DNA of 64,000 nt from Rattus norvegicus (GCF_036323735.1 NC_086019.1:233995102-234059101); one strand, 5' to 3'; shown: positions 33,787-46,930, numbered from the stretch's first letter. Notes: a model not told the origin generated them from the letters alone. Made by a program: numbers and translations.

Positions 33787-35345
33787 ACAACAACAAAATA
33801 CCCACTCCATGACTAATGTCCAGAAAACAATCCTCAGAGTCAAATCCACTGCAAGGGGCATAAACAGAGTACTGAGGCCAGACAGGAAAGAAGTTAGTAT
33901 AACCTGAGGTTACTAGAGAAACTGTCCCAGAGGAAGTGGTAGCGACATGGAGTGGAAGTTAAACAGTTGGAAAGGAAGGACATTGAAAGAAGGAAGGAAG
34001 AGAGAAAGGGGCAGACATTTCTGGAAGTCAGAGTGTCATTTGCTATGACTCAGAGACAGGATACACTCAGAGTCAAAAGAGGGTCACAGCAACAGTGGAA
34101 GTTAGAATCTGGGGATGTAGAGGGGTTGAAGCCAAGATGGTGGCATGTAGATCTCTGGATGGTGTGAGGAAAGGGTTAGACTTTATGATTTCCACTTGGA
34201 GAATAACTGAAGAGGCTCTAGGCCCTGACTGGGGAATAGGTTCTAATCCTATTTTTGTTACAAAGCACAGAACCAGTTAGTAAACATTTGCAACAATCCC
34301 ACCAACAGAGGTGGGCCTGCCTGGGCTGCCAGTGGTGGGGATGGAGAGAAGCATGACGTCTATAAACCTTCACATGGGCTCACCCATGTGATTTCCTGAG
34401 AGAAAGGATGGGGCATAGGGAGGGAGCTGCTGGACTGCCCTGTCCTTCTCACGTGTCAAGGTAACAGCTCTTTGTCCCCCTGATTTTTAAATGCACCAAG
34501 CCATCTGATATTCCTCCTCCCAGAGCTCCTATGTTTCAAGGCTGCCTTTGTTCAATAGCTGCAAAATGGCCATGAACGTTCTTTGCAGTAGACTATTCTT
34601 TCTCTGTTGGACATTAAGGAGTGCCATCCTCCTTTCAGAGCTACAGCACATGAGTGGACATGTTTATAACCACACCCATGGTCAGCAGCTATCAGCACAT
34701 GGCAAAAGATGCTAAAAGAGGGCAGTGGGAAAACAGTTTAACACCCAGCACCATGGTGTGAGAGCTGGTTGTCCAATCCAGTCTCACGGTCTACCCATGT
34801 GTGGTTTGCACACCATCTCTGCACAGGCACGTATGGTCACATGTCATATTCTTGCTAAGGGATGTACTGATAGAGCTTGGAGCAGTAAGGATCCCATCTT
34901 CTCTCTTTGTTGCCTATTCATCATGTAGCTGCCGAGCTCTCTGTCTACCTAGAGAATGGTTTTGAAGTCCAAGTGAAGGAAAAACTACTGACCAAGCAGG
35001 GAGAACTCTGATATGAGCAAGAAATAACCTGGAGTATTGTCAAACCACTGCAACTCTGAGTTAGACACAACTGTTCAGTTTCCTCCCTCATGCTCCGTGT
35101 ACTGGGAGACAGAAGGCATATGAGGCAGAAGCAGATGGGAAGCTCAGGGAAGATGGCACTGCACCAAGGCAATGTGTCCCTCTCCTCCATGAGTGTGCCT
35201 CAGACTTCAGGATTGGACCCACAGAACACTGAGCATCTGGATAGGAATGTTGTTTCTCAGGTAATCATGCCTCAACCTCTCCTGTATGGACTTTGTCTGC
35301 TAGTGTGATGATCGCAGACACTCAAGCCTCACAGAAATAAAAAAT
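33785..35345. other. Unassigned sequence
   Basis: No supported gene. A/G-rich patch at 33955-34015. Frames of 60-80 codons without domains. Confidence 0.35.
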
Positions 35346-35350
35346 TTGAC

Positions 35351-37235
<1,885 letters not shown>

Positions 37236-37239
37236 AAAA

Positions 37240-37565
37240 TGTATGTAAGGTTTATCCATGTTGTAGACTGTATTAAACACTACACTTGATGCCTGAATAA
37301 TGTTCCATTACACAGATACAGCATGTTTTATTCATTCTTCTGTCAGTTGATGGATACTATGGATATTTACATATGATAGTTCTAATTTAACATTTTTAGG
37401 ATGAATTTTTAATGACAACCATTTTAGTTGCCATGAGGCTGTACTGTGTTCTGACTTTTGCTTTTCTGACAGCTAATGATCTTTTGTATCTTGTGTATCT
37501 TCTTCAGAACATGAATGTTGAAAGCCTTTGTCAACTCTTAATCGGATGACGTTTTACTATTGAGT
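37240..37565 (-). repeat. Ancient L1 (3' part, antisense), block 1
   Basis: The plus strand follows the complement of old mammalian L1: 'gtttatccatgttgtag', 'gcctgaataatgttccatt', 'ttctgtcagttgatgg' and 'gttgccatgaggctgtac'. Further blocks of what seems to be the same element follow at 38330-38650 and from 48.66 kb on, in the order expected for one minus-strand copy split by later insertions. Confidence 0.7.
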
Positions 37566-37569
37566 TATT

Positions 37570-37915
37570 CAGTGTCTAAGTTGCTTTTCTGTTGATATGA
37601 TAAAGCACCATCACTAAGGCAACATGTAGACTGAAGGATTTAATAGTTGCTTGCAGATGCAGAGGGGAAGAGTCCAAACCACTGCTGCAGGCAGGTTGGC
37701 AGTATGCAGGAAAGCATGGTGCTGGAGCAGCAAGTGAGAGCTCACATCCTGATCCACAACCAGGAAGTGGCTGTACCGGCTAATAAAACCTGAAAGCCCA
37801 CCCCAGCGACACGCCTCCTCCCCCAAGGCCATACCTTGCAATGCTTCCCAAACGGTCCCACTTATGTGGGCCAAGTATTCAAACACATGAGCCTCTGGGG
37901 GATAGTTTCACTCAG
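37570..37915 (-). repeat. Rodent interspersed repeat (family not named)
   Basis: A common rodent repeat by memory: 'gttgcttttctgttgatat', 'gataaagcaccatcactaag', 'catggtgctggagcagca', 'gtgagagctcacatcctg', 'gaaagcccaccccagcgac', 'gtattcaaacacatgagcc' and 'tctgggggatag'. The true strand is uncertain. It lies between blocks of the ancient L1, so it inserted after it. The 90-codon minus frame is inside it. Confidence 0.55.
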
Positions 37916-38329
37916 TTTTTTTTTAAATCCATTTCAAATGGAATTTTAATAAATATAATAAGTAATAAACTTAATAGATTTGTATGATTTACAAAGTAGG
38001 TTATCTCTCTTTTTCAGTGGTGTCTCAGATCACAGGCAGGGCCTGGCACTAATAAACTTGCTACCACCGAGCCACAGCCAAGCTATGGATGATCATTTTT
38101 CTCTTTGAGGATTTCAAACATGCATGTAATGTGTTTCTGTGGAACTGATGCATGGCATGGTTGATAGGACCAAGAACCTATGGCTGGGAATGTCACAAGC
38201 CCTGGAGGAGAGCCATTGCTCTCAGTCTACTGAATGTGAACTCTGTCTTAACTTTCTCAGTGGTGGTCCATATATCATAAGGTATTACATTCTATTGAAA
38301 TACAATTTGCACATTTTTCTCTCATTCTT

Positions 38330-38650
38330 CAAACTTGGGATTTTAAGGTAATACCTATAGCCTAATTCAAGGTCATGAGAATTTACATCTGTAATTTCTT
38401 TGTGTTGTCTCAAATTTCAGCTCTTGCATTTAATTTGTTGATCTATTTGTGGAATTCATTTGTGTGTATATGGGGCAGGTTCCAATTTCATTTTCTCTAT
38501 GTGATTCAATGATTGTAGTATTGCTATTTGTTGACAAAAATATTTCCTTCATTAGATTGTCTTACTATTCTAGTTGGAAATTGACTGAATATAAATGTAG
38601 GGTAGAGTCGAAAGTTTTATTTGTCTGACTTCTACTCTGCTGACTGCTTT
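38330..38650 (-). repeat. Ancient L1, antisense, block 2
   Basis: Landmarks of the L1 complement: 'agctcttgcatttaatttg', 'gggcaggttccaatttcat', 'atgtgattcaatgattg', 'gtctgacttctactctg'-like sequence. It is further toward the L1 5' end than block 1, as expected for one copy. Confidence 0.65.
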
Positions 38651-38684
38651 CTGTTGAGAGCTCTATGGGGCTCTTGTTTTGTTT

Positions 38685-38810
38685 CCATTAAGCCCAGGTC
38701 TCATTCTGTAGCTTGGGCTGGCTTCAACCTCATTTCGTAACCCAGGCTAGCCTCAAACCTGTAGTAATCTTTCCTCCTATGCATCTCAAATGCTAGAAAT
38801 GCAAACATGA
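38685..38810 (-). mobile_element. B1-type SINE, antisense, split by the L1 insertion (left part)
   Basis: The B1 complement is recognisable: 'gtctcattctgtagcttgg', 'gctggcttcaacctcattt', 'ccaggctagcctcaaacc', then 'tcaaatgctagaaatgc'. It breaks off at the L1 target site. The rest, 'acaaccacaactgcc' (48288-48302), lies beyond the L1 and completes the B1 head region. Confidence 0.7.
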
Positions 38811-39740
38811 GGATAGCTTTAGCTATCCTGGGTTTTTTGTTATTCCAGATGAATTTTCAAATTGTTCTGTCTAACTCTTTGAAGAATTGGATTGGTATTT
38901 TGATGGGGATTGCATTGAATCTGTAGATTGCTTTTGGTAAAATGGCCATTTTTACTATATTAATCCTGCCAATCCATGAGCATGGGAGATCTTTCCATCT
39001 TCTGAGGTCTTCTTCAATTTCTTTCCTCAGTGTCTTGAAGTTCTTATTGTACAGATCTTTTACTTGCTTGGTTAAAGTCACACCGAGGTACTTTATATTA
39101 TTTGGGTCTATTATGAAGGGTGTCGTTTCCCTAATTTTTTCTCAGCTTGTTTCTCTTTTGTATACAGGAAGGCAACTGATTTATTTGAGTTAATTTTATA
39201 CCCAGCCACTTTGCTGAAGTTGTTTATCAGCTTTAGTAGTTCTCTGGTGGAACTTTTGGGATCACTTAAATATACTAACATATCATCTGCAAATAGTGAT
39301 ATTTTGACCTCTTCTTTTCCGATCTGTATCCCCTTGATCTCCTTTGCTGTCTGATTGCTCTGGCTAGAACTTCAAGAACTATATTGAATAAGTAGGGAGA
39401 GAGTGGGCAGCCTTGTCTACTCCCTGATTTTAGTGGGATTGCTTCAAGTTTCTCTCCATTTAGTTTAATGTTAGCAACTGGTTTGCTGTATATGGCTTTT
39501 ACTATGTTTAGGTATGGGCCTTGAATTCCTATTCTTTCCAGGACTTTTATCATGAAGGGGTGTTGAATTTTGTCAAATGCTTTCTCAGCATCTAATGAAA
39601 TGATCATGTGGTTCTGTTCTTTCAGTTTGTTTATATAATGGATCACGTTGATGGTTTTCCGTATATTAAACCATCCCTGCATGTCTGGGATGAAGCCTAC
39701 TTGATCATGGTGGATGATTGTTTTCATGTGCTCTTGAATT
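38811..39740 (-). pseudogene. Outer L1: inverted ORF2 (reverse transcriptase) segment
   Basis: This 930-bp segment is the reverse complement of the inner L1's 44043-44973. Read on the minus strand it encodes RT-domain sequence, including [25 protein letters not shown] and a [18 protein letters not shown] block. The matching minus frames are 39275-39727 (150 codons) and 38857-39081 (74 codons). The inversion is typical of twin priming, in which a second primer on the other target strand copies an internal part of the L1 RNA. It is non-functional. Confidence 0.93.
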
Positions 39741-40376
39741 CAATAAAAGGACTTCAGGGGGAATACTATCCCTGAACTCAAGCAGTATTACAGAGCAATA
39801 GTGATAAAAACTGCATGGTATTGGTACAGAGACAGACAGATAGACCAATGGAATAGAATTGAAGACCCAGAAATGAACCCACACACCTATGGTCACTTGA
39901 TTTTTGACAAAGGAGCCAAAACCATCCAATGGAAAAAAGATAGCATTTTCAGCAAATGGTGCTGGTTCAACTGGAGGGCAACATGTAGAAGAATGCAGAT
40001 CGATCCATGCTTATCACCCTGTACAAAGCTTAAGTCCAAGTGGATCAAGGACCTCCACATCAAACCAGACACACTCAAGCTAATAGAAGAAAAACTAGGG
40101 AAGCATCTGGAACACATGGGCACTGGAAAAAATTTCCTGAACAAAACACCAATGGCTTATGCTCTAAGATCAAGAATCGACAAATGGGATCTCATAAAAC
40201 TGCAAAGCTTCTATAAGGCAAAGGACACTGTGGTTAGGACAAAACGGCAACCAACAGATTGGGAAAAGATCTTTACCAATCCTACAACAGATAGAGGCCT
40301 TATATCCAAAATATACAAAGAACTCAAGATGTTAGAGCGCAGGGAGACAAATAACCCTATTAAAAATGGGGTTCAG
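39741..40376 (+). pseudogene. Outer L1: direct ORF2 segment up to the nested insertion
   Basis: Corresponds to the inner L1's 44978-45612. The open frame 39801-40547 starts here ([17 protein letters not shown]) and runs without a stop into the 5' UTR of the inner L1, giving a chimeric 248-codon frame by chance. The inversion junction with the preceding segment loses about 4 bases (counterparts of 44974-44977). The final 15 bases, aaaaatggggttcag (40362-40376), are the left target-site duplication of the inner L1. Confidence 0.93.
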
Positions 40377-41122
40377 GAAGTCCCACACCCGCGGATCCAG
40401 GCCCGCAGCAGCTCTCTGCTCCCAGACCCGGTGAGAGAGAGACCCAACCGCCTGGTCAGGTGGGCACTCCTGAGGCTGCAGAGCGGAAGAGACCACCAAC
40501 TCTGCTCACCCCTGCCCACATCCCTGGCCCAAGAGGAAACTGTATAAGGCCTCTGGGCTCCCGTGGGGGAGGGCCCAGGAGCGGCAGGACCCCTGCCTGA
40601 GACACCGCTGGAACCTGAAAGAAACAGACCAGATAAACAGTTCTCTGCACCCAAATCCCGTGGGAGGGAGAGCTAAACCTTCAGAGAGGCAGACAAGCCT
40701 GGGAAACCAGAAGAGACTGCTCCCTGCACACACATCTCGGACGCCAGGGGAAAAAGCCAAAGACCAGCTGGAACCCTGGTGCACTGAAGCTCCCGGAAGG
40801 GGCGGCACAGGTCTTCCTGGTTGCTGCCGCTGCAGAGAGCCCGTGGGCAGCACCCCACGAGCGAACTTGAGCCTCAGGACCACAGGTAAGACCAACTTCT
40901 CTGCTGCAAGAAAGCTGCCTGGTGAACTCAAGACACAGGCCCACAGGAACAGCTGAAGACCTGTAGAGAGGAAAAACTACACGCCCGAAAGCAGAACACT
41001 CTGTCCCCATAACTGACTGAAAGAGAGGAAAACAGGTCTACAGCACTCCTGACACACAGGCTTATAGGACAGTCTAGCCACTGTCAGAAATAGCAGAACA
41101 AAGTAACACTAGAGATAATCTG
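40377..41122 (+). promoter_or_regulatory. Nested L1 5' UTR / internal promoter
   Basis: A 746-bp GC- and CpG-rich leader precedes ORF1. L1 5' UTRs carry the internal RNA polymerase II promoter. Two related blocks are visible: one with 'ctctgctcccagacccggt' (from about 40411) and one with 'ctctgcacccaaatcccgt' (from about 40642), reminiscent of tandem promoter monomers. Several antisense frames (up to 141 codons, 40506-40931) overlap it. I see no evidence they are genes. Confidence 0.85.
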
Positions 41123-42331
41123 ATGGCGAGAGGCAAGCGCAGGAACCCAAGCAACAGAAACCAAGACTACATGGCACCATCGGAGCCCAATTCTCCCATC
41201 AAAACAAACATGGAATATCCAAACACACCAGAAAAGCAAGATCTATTTTCAAAATCATTTTTGATCATGATGCTGGAGGACTTCAAGAAAGACATGAAGA
41301 ACTCCCTTAGAGAACAAGTAGAAGCCTACAGAGAGGAATCGCAAAAATGCCTGAAAGAATCGCAAAAATCCCTGAAAGAATTCCAGGAAAACATAAATGA
41401 ACAAGTAGAAGCCCATAGAGAGGAGACACAAAAATCCCTGAAAGAATTCCAGGAAAACATAAATAAACAAGTAGAAGCCCATAGAGAGGAGACACAAAAA
41501 TCCCTGAAAGAATTCCAGGAAAACACAATCAAACAGTTGAAGGAATTAAAAATGGAAATAGAAGCAATCAAGAAAGAACACATGGAAACAACCCTGGATA
41601 TAGAAAACCAAAAGAAGAGACAAGGAGCTGTAGATACAAGCTTCACCAACAGAATACAAGAGATGGAAGAGAGAATCTCAGGAGCAGAAGATTCCATAGA
41701 AATCATTGACTCAACTGTCAAAGATAATGTAAAGCGGAAAAAGCTACTGGTCCAAAACATACAGGAAATCCAGGACTCAATGAGAAGATCAAACCTAAGG
41801 ATAATAGGTATAGAAGAGAGTGAAGACTCCCAGCTCAAAGGACCAGTAAATATCTTCAACAAAATCATAGAAGAAAACTTCCCTAACCTAAAAAAAGAGA
41901 TACCCATAGACATACAAGAAGCCTACAGAACTCCAAATAGATTGGACCAGAAAAGAAACACCTCCCGTCACATAATTGTCAAAACACCAAACGCACAAAA
42001 TAAAGAAAGAATATTAAAAGCAGTAAGGGAAAAAGGTCAAGTAACATATAAAGGGAGACCTATCAGAATCACACCAGACTTCTCGCCAGAAACTATGAAG
42101 GCCAGAAGATCCTGGACTGATGTCATACAGACCCTAAGAGAACACAAATGCCAGCCCTGGTTACTGTATCCAGCAAAACTCTCAATTAACATTGATGGAG
42201 AAACCAAGATATTCCATGACAAAACCAAATTTACACAATATCTTTCTACAAATCCAGCACTACAAAGGATAATAAATGGTAAAGCCCAACATAAGGAGGC
42301 AAGCTATACCCTAGAAGAAGCAAGAAACTAA
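41123..42331 (+). CDS. L1 ORF1 protein (nucleic-acid chaperone), intact
   Basis: ORF1p is the trimeric RNA-binding chaperone that coats L1 RNA in cytoplasmic particles and is required for retrotransposition. The 402-codon frame is uninterrupted. Residues 1-50 form a basic, Ser/Pro-rich N-terminus starting MARGKRRNPSNRNQDY. Residues ~55-215 form the coiled coil, containing repeats beginning QVEAYREE, QVEAHREE and QVEAHREE at residues 65, 94 and 116. The RRM-like domain follows at ~218-310 (RRSNLRIIGIEE), and the C-terminal domain at ~315-402 has ITPDFSPETMKARRSW and LLYPAKLSI. The start is the first ATG after the GC-rich 5' UTR. Length is in the range I expect for rodent ORF1p. Expression would depend on the upstream L1 promoter, normally methylated. 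Confidence 0.95.
   Translation: MARGKRRNPSNRNQDYMAPSEPNSPIKTNMEYPNTPEKQDLFSKSFLIMMLEDFKKDMKNSLREQVEAYREESQKCLKESQKSLKEFQENINEQVEAHREETQKSLKEFQENINKQVEAHREETQKSLKEFQENTIKQLKELKMEIEAIKKEHMETTLDIENQKKRQGAVDTSFTNRIQEMEERISGAEDSIEIIDSTVKDNVKRKKLLVQNIQEIQDSMRRSNLRIIGIEESEDSQLKGPVNIFNKIIEENFPNLKKEIPIDIQEAYRTPNRLDQKRNTSRHIIVKTPNAQNKERILKAVREKGQVTYKGRPIRITPDFSPETMKARRSWTDVIQTLREHKCQPWLLYPAKLSINIDGETKIFHDKTKFTQYLSTNPALQRIINGKAQHKEASYTLEEARN
41312..41530 (+). repeat. 66-bp tandem repeats in L1 ORF1 coiled coil
   Basis: Two units of 66 bp (22 residues, 41399-41464 and 41465-41530) are almost identical. They follow an 87-bp related unit (41312-41398, 29 residues), which has an extra 7 residues. Being multiples of 3 and close to heptad multiples, they extend the coiled coil without a frameshift. 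Rodent L1 ORF1 is known for such a length-polymorphic region. Confidence 0.93.
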
Positions 42332-42390
42332 TCGTCTTGGCAACAAAACAAAGAGAATGAAAGCACACAAACATAACCTCACATCCAAAT

Positions 42391-45300
42391 ATGAATATAA
42401 AGGGAAGCAATAATCACTATTCCTTAATATCTCTCAATATCAATGGCCTCAACTCCCCAATAAAAAGACATAGATTAACAAACTGGATACGCAACGAGGA
42501 CCCTGCATTCTGCTGCCTACAGGAAACACACCTCAGAGACAAAGACAGACACTACCTCAGAGTGAAAGGCTGGAAAACAACTTTCCAAGCAAATGGTCAG
42601 AAGAAGCAAGCTGGAGTAGCCATTCTAATATCAAATAAAATCAATTTCCAACTAAAAGTCATCAAAAAAGATAAGGAAGGACACTTCATATTCATCAAAG
42701 GAAAAATCCACCAAGATGAACTCTCAATCCTAAATATCTATGCCCCAAATACAAGGGCACCTACATACGTAAAAGAAACCTTACTAAAGCTCAAAGCACA
42801 CATTGCACCTCACACAATAATAGTGGGAGATTTCAAGACACCACTCTCATCAATGGACAGATCATGGAAACAGAAATTAAACAGTGATGTCGACAGACTA
42901 AGAGAAGTCATGAGCCAAATGGACTTAACGGATATTTATAGAACATTCTATCCTAAAGCAAAAGGATATACCTTCTTCTCAGCTCCTCATGGTACTTTCT
43001 CCAAAATTGACCATATAATTGGTCAAAAAACGGGCCTCAACAGGTACAGAAAGATAGAAATAATCCCATGCGTGCTATCGGACCACCACGGCCTAAAACT
43101 GGTCTTCAATAACAATAAGGGAAGAATGCCCACATATACGTGGAAATTGAACAATGCTCTACTCAATGATAACCTGGTCAAGGAAGAAATAAAGAAAGAA
43201 ATTAAAAACTTTTTAGAATTTAATGAAAATGAAGATACAACATACCCAAACTTATGGGACACAATGAAAGCTGTGCTAAGAGGAAAACTCATAGCGCTGA
43301 GTGCCTGCAGAAAGAAACAGGAAAGAGCATATGTCAGCAGCTTGACAGCACACCTAAAAGCTCTAGAACAAAAAGAAGCAAATACACCCAGGAGGAGTAT
43401 AAGGCAGGAAAGAATGAAACTCAGAGCTGAAATCAACCAAGTAGAAACAAAAAGGACCATAGAAAGAATCAACAGAACCAAAAGTTGGTTCTTTGAGAAA
43501 ATCAACAAGATAGATAAACCCTTAGCCAGACTAACGAGAGGACACAGAGAGTGCGTCCAAATTAACAAAATCAGAAATGAAAAGGGAGACATAACTGCAG
43601 ATTCAGAGGAAATTTAAAAAATCATCAGATCTTACTATAAAAACCTATATTCAACAAAACTTGAAAATCTTCAGGAAATGGACAATTTCCTAGACAGATA
43701 CCAGGTATCGAAGTTAAATCAGGAACAGATAAACCAGTTAAACAACCCCATAACTCCTAAGGAAATAGAAGCAGTCTTTAAAGGTCTCCCAACCAAAAAG
43801 AGCCCAGGTCCAGACGGGTTTAGTGCAGAATTCTATCAAACCTTCATAGAAGACCTCATACCAATATTATCCAAACTATTCCACAAAATTGAAACAGATG
43901 GAGCACTACCGAATTCCTTCTACGAAGCCACAATTACTCTTATACCTAAACCACACAAAGACACAACAAAGAAAGAGAACTTCAGACCAATTTCCCTTAT
44001 GAATATCGACGCAAAAATACTCAATAAAATTCTGGCAAACCGAATTCAAGAGCACATCAAAACAATCATCCACCATGATCAAGTAGGCTTCATCCAAGGC
44101 ATGCAGGGATGGTTTAATATATGGAAAACCATCAACGTGATCCATTATATAAACAAACTGAAAGAACAGAACCACATGATCATTTCATTAGATGCTGAGA
44201 AAGCATTTGACAAAATTCAACACCCCTTCATGATAAAAGTCCTGGAAAGAATAGGAATTCAAGGCCCATACCTAAACATAGTAAAAGCCATATACAGCAA
44301 ACCAGTTGCTAACATTAAACTAAATGGAGAGAAACTTGAAGCAATCCCACTAAAATCAGGGACTAGACAAGGCTGCCCACTCTCTCCCTACTTATTCAAT
44401 ATAGTTCTTGAAGTTCTAGCCAGAGCAATCAGACAGCAAAGGAGATCAAGGGGATACAGATCGGAAAAGAAGAGGTCAAAATATCACTATTTGCAGATGA
44501 CATGATAGTATATTTAAGTGATCCCAAAAGTTCCACCAGAGAACTACTAAAGCTGATAAACAACTTCAGCAAAGTGGCTGGGTATAAAATTAACTCAAAT
44601 AAATCAGTTGCCTTCCTGTATACAAAAGAGAAACAAGCCGAGAAAGAAATTAGGGAAACGACACCCTTCATAATAGACCCAAATAATATAAAGTACCTCG
44701 GTGTGACTTTAACCAAGCAAGTAAAAGATCTGTACAATAAGAACTTCAAGACACTGAGGAAAGAAATTGAAGAAGACCTCAGAAGATGGAAAGATCTCCC
44801 ATGCTCATGGATTGGCAGGATTAATATAGTAAAAATGGCCATTTTACCAAAAGCAATCTACAGATTCAATGCAATCCCCATCAAAATACCAATCCAATTC
44901 TTCAAAGAGTTAGACAGAACAATTTGCAAATTCATCTGGAATAACAAAAAACCCAGGATAGCTAAAGCTATCCTCAACAATAAAAGGACTTCAGGGGGAA
45001 TCACTGTCCCTGAACTCAAGCAGTATTACAGAGCAATAGTGATAAAAACTGCATGGTATTGGTACAGAGACAGACAGATAGACCAATGGAATAGAATTGA
45101 AGACCCAGAAATGAACCCACACACCTATGGTCACTTGATTTTTGACAAAGGAGCCAAAACCATCCAATGGAAAAAAGATAGCATTTTCAGCAAATGGTGC
45201 TGGTTCAACTGGAGGGCAACATGTAGAAGAATGCAGATCGATCCATGCTTATCACCCTGTACAAAGCTTAAGTCCAAGTGGATCAAGGACCTCCACATCA

Positions 45301-46217
45301 AACCAGACACACTCAAACTAATAGAAGAAAATCTAGGGAAGCATCTGGAACACATAGGCACTGGAAAAAATTTCCTGAACAAAACACCAATGGCTTATGC
45401 TCTAAGATCAAGAATCGACAAATGGGATCTCATAAAACTGCAAAGCTTCTGTAAGGCAAAGGACACTGTGGTTAGGACAAAACGGCAACCAACAGATTGG
45501 GAAAAGATCTTTACCAATCCTACAACAGATAGAGGCCTTATATCCAAAACATACAAAGAACTCAAGAAGTTAGACCGCAGGGAAACAAATAACCCTATTA
45601 AAAAATGGGGTTCAGAGCTAAACAAAGAATTCACAGCTGAGGAATGCCGAATGGCTGAGAAATACCTAAAGAAATGTTCAACATCTTTAGTCATAAGGGA
45701 AATGCAAATCAAAACAACCCTTAGATTTCACATCACACCAGTGAGAATGGCTAAGATCAAAAACTCAGGTGACAGCAGATGCTGGTGAGGATGTGGAGAA
45801 AGAGGAACACTCCTCCATTGTTGGTGGGATTGCAGACTGGTACAACCATTCTGGAAATCAGTCTGGAGGTTCCTCAGAAAATTGGACATTGAACTGCCTG
45901 AGGATCCAGCTATACCTCTCTTGGGCATATACCCAAAAGATGCCTCAACATATAAAAGAGACACGTGCTCCACTATGTTCATTGCAGCCTTATTTATAAT
46001 AGCCAGAAACTGGAAAGAACCCAGATGCCCTTCAACAGAGGAATGGATACAGAAAATGTGGTACATCTACACAATGGAATATTACTCAGCTATCAAAAAC
46101 AACGAGTTTATGAAATTCGTAGGCAAATGGTTGGAACTGGAAAATATCATCCTGAGTGAGCTAACCCAATCACAGAAAGACATACATGGTATGCACTCAT
46201 TGATAAGTGGCTATTAG
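42391..46217 (+). pseudogene. L1 ORF2 (endonuclease-reverse transcriptase), disabled
   Basis: ORF2p nicks target DNA and reverse-transcribes L1 RNA. The full span is present, from [12 protein letters not shown] to HSLISGY, about 1275 codons. The endonuclease covers residues ~1-240: [24 protein letters not shown] and [10 protein letters not shown]. The RT covers ~450-780: [36 protein letters not shown] and [12 protein letters not shown]. The Cys-rich C-terminus has CGERGTLLHCWWDC-type spacing. Defects by eye: (1) Lys at codon 149 (42835-42837), where the L1 at 58.1 kb has Asn in GDFN, a catalytic position in L1 endonuclease; (2) TAA at 43615-43617 (codon 409); (3) a one-base deletion in 'cagcaaaggag' (44436-44446; the third L1 has one more A), shifting frame just before FADD; (4) TGA at 45786-45788 where the outer copy has CGA, a CpG-type change. 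Not functional. Confidence 0.95.
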
Positions 46218-46930
46218 CCCAAATGCTTGAATTACCCTAGATCCCTAGAACAAACGAAACTCAAGACGGATGATCAAAATGTGAATGCTTCACTCCTTCT
46301 TTAAATGAGGAAAAAGAATACCCTTGGCAGGGAAGGGAGAGGCAAAGATTAAAACAGAGACTGAAGGAACACCCATTCAGAACCTGCCCCACATGTGGCC
46401 CATACATATACAGCCACCCAATTAGACAAGATTGATGAAGCAAAGAAGTGCAGACCGACAGGAGCCGGATGTAGATCGCTCCTGAGAGACACAGCCAGAA
46501 TACAGCAAATACAGAGGCGAATGCCAGCAGCAAACCACTGAACTGAGAATAGGTCCCCTGTTGAAGGAATCAGAGAAACAACTGGAAGAGCTTGAAGGGG
46601 CTCGAGACCCCAAAAGTACAACCATGCCAAGCAACCAGAGCTTCCAGGGACTAAGCCACTACCTAAAGACTATACATGGACTGACCCTGGACTCTGACTC
46701 CATAGGTAGCAATGAATATCCTAGTAAGAGCACCAGTGGAGGGGGAAGCCCTGGGTCCTGCTAGGACTGAACCCCCAGTGAACTGGTCTGTGGGGGGAAG
46801 GCGGCAATGGGGGGAGGGTTGGGAGGGGAACACCCGTAAGGAAGGGGAGGGGGGAGGGGGATGTTTGCCTGGAAACCGGGAAAGGGAATAACACTCGAAA
46901 TGTATATAAGAAATACTCAAGTGAATTAAA
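46218..46930 (+). other. Nested L1 3' UTR and tail
   Basis: Begins 'cccaaatgcttgaattacc' after the ORF2 stop. It contains a G-rich polypurine part at 46791-46860 (several GGGG/GGGGGG runs) and ends 'aaatgtatataagaaat', 'actcaagtgaatt' and a short A-run merging with the target-site A's. G-rich tracts of rat L1 3' UTRs are known to form G-quadruplex-like structures in vitro. The frames crossing it have no function. Confidence 0.93.

Noticed and set aside
40506..40931. 141-codon antisense frame in the L1 5' UTR
   Set aside because: An antisense frame in the 5' UTR is known for primate L1 (ORF0). This one has no shown relation to it, and GC-rich DNA opens frames by chance.
41312..41530. CRISPR-like regular repeats
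   Set aside because: The units are directly adjacent, coding, and have no spacers. They belong to the L1 ORF1 coiled coil.
41326..41913. 195-codon minus frame opposite L1 ORF1
   Set aside because: Shadow of the ORF1 coding strand. Its repeats mirror the 66-bp units.
43023..43592. 189-codon minus frame opposite L1 ORF2
   Set aside because: Shadow of ORF2, hydrophobic because it is the complement of Lys/Glu-rich codons.
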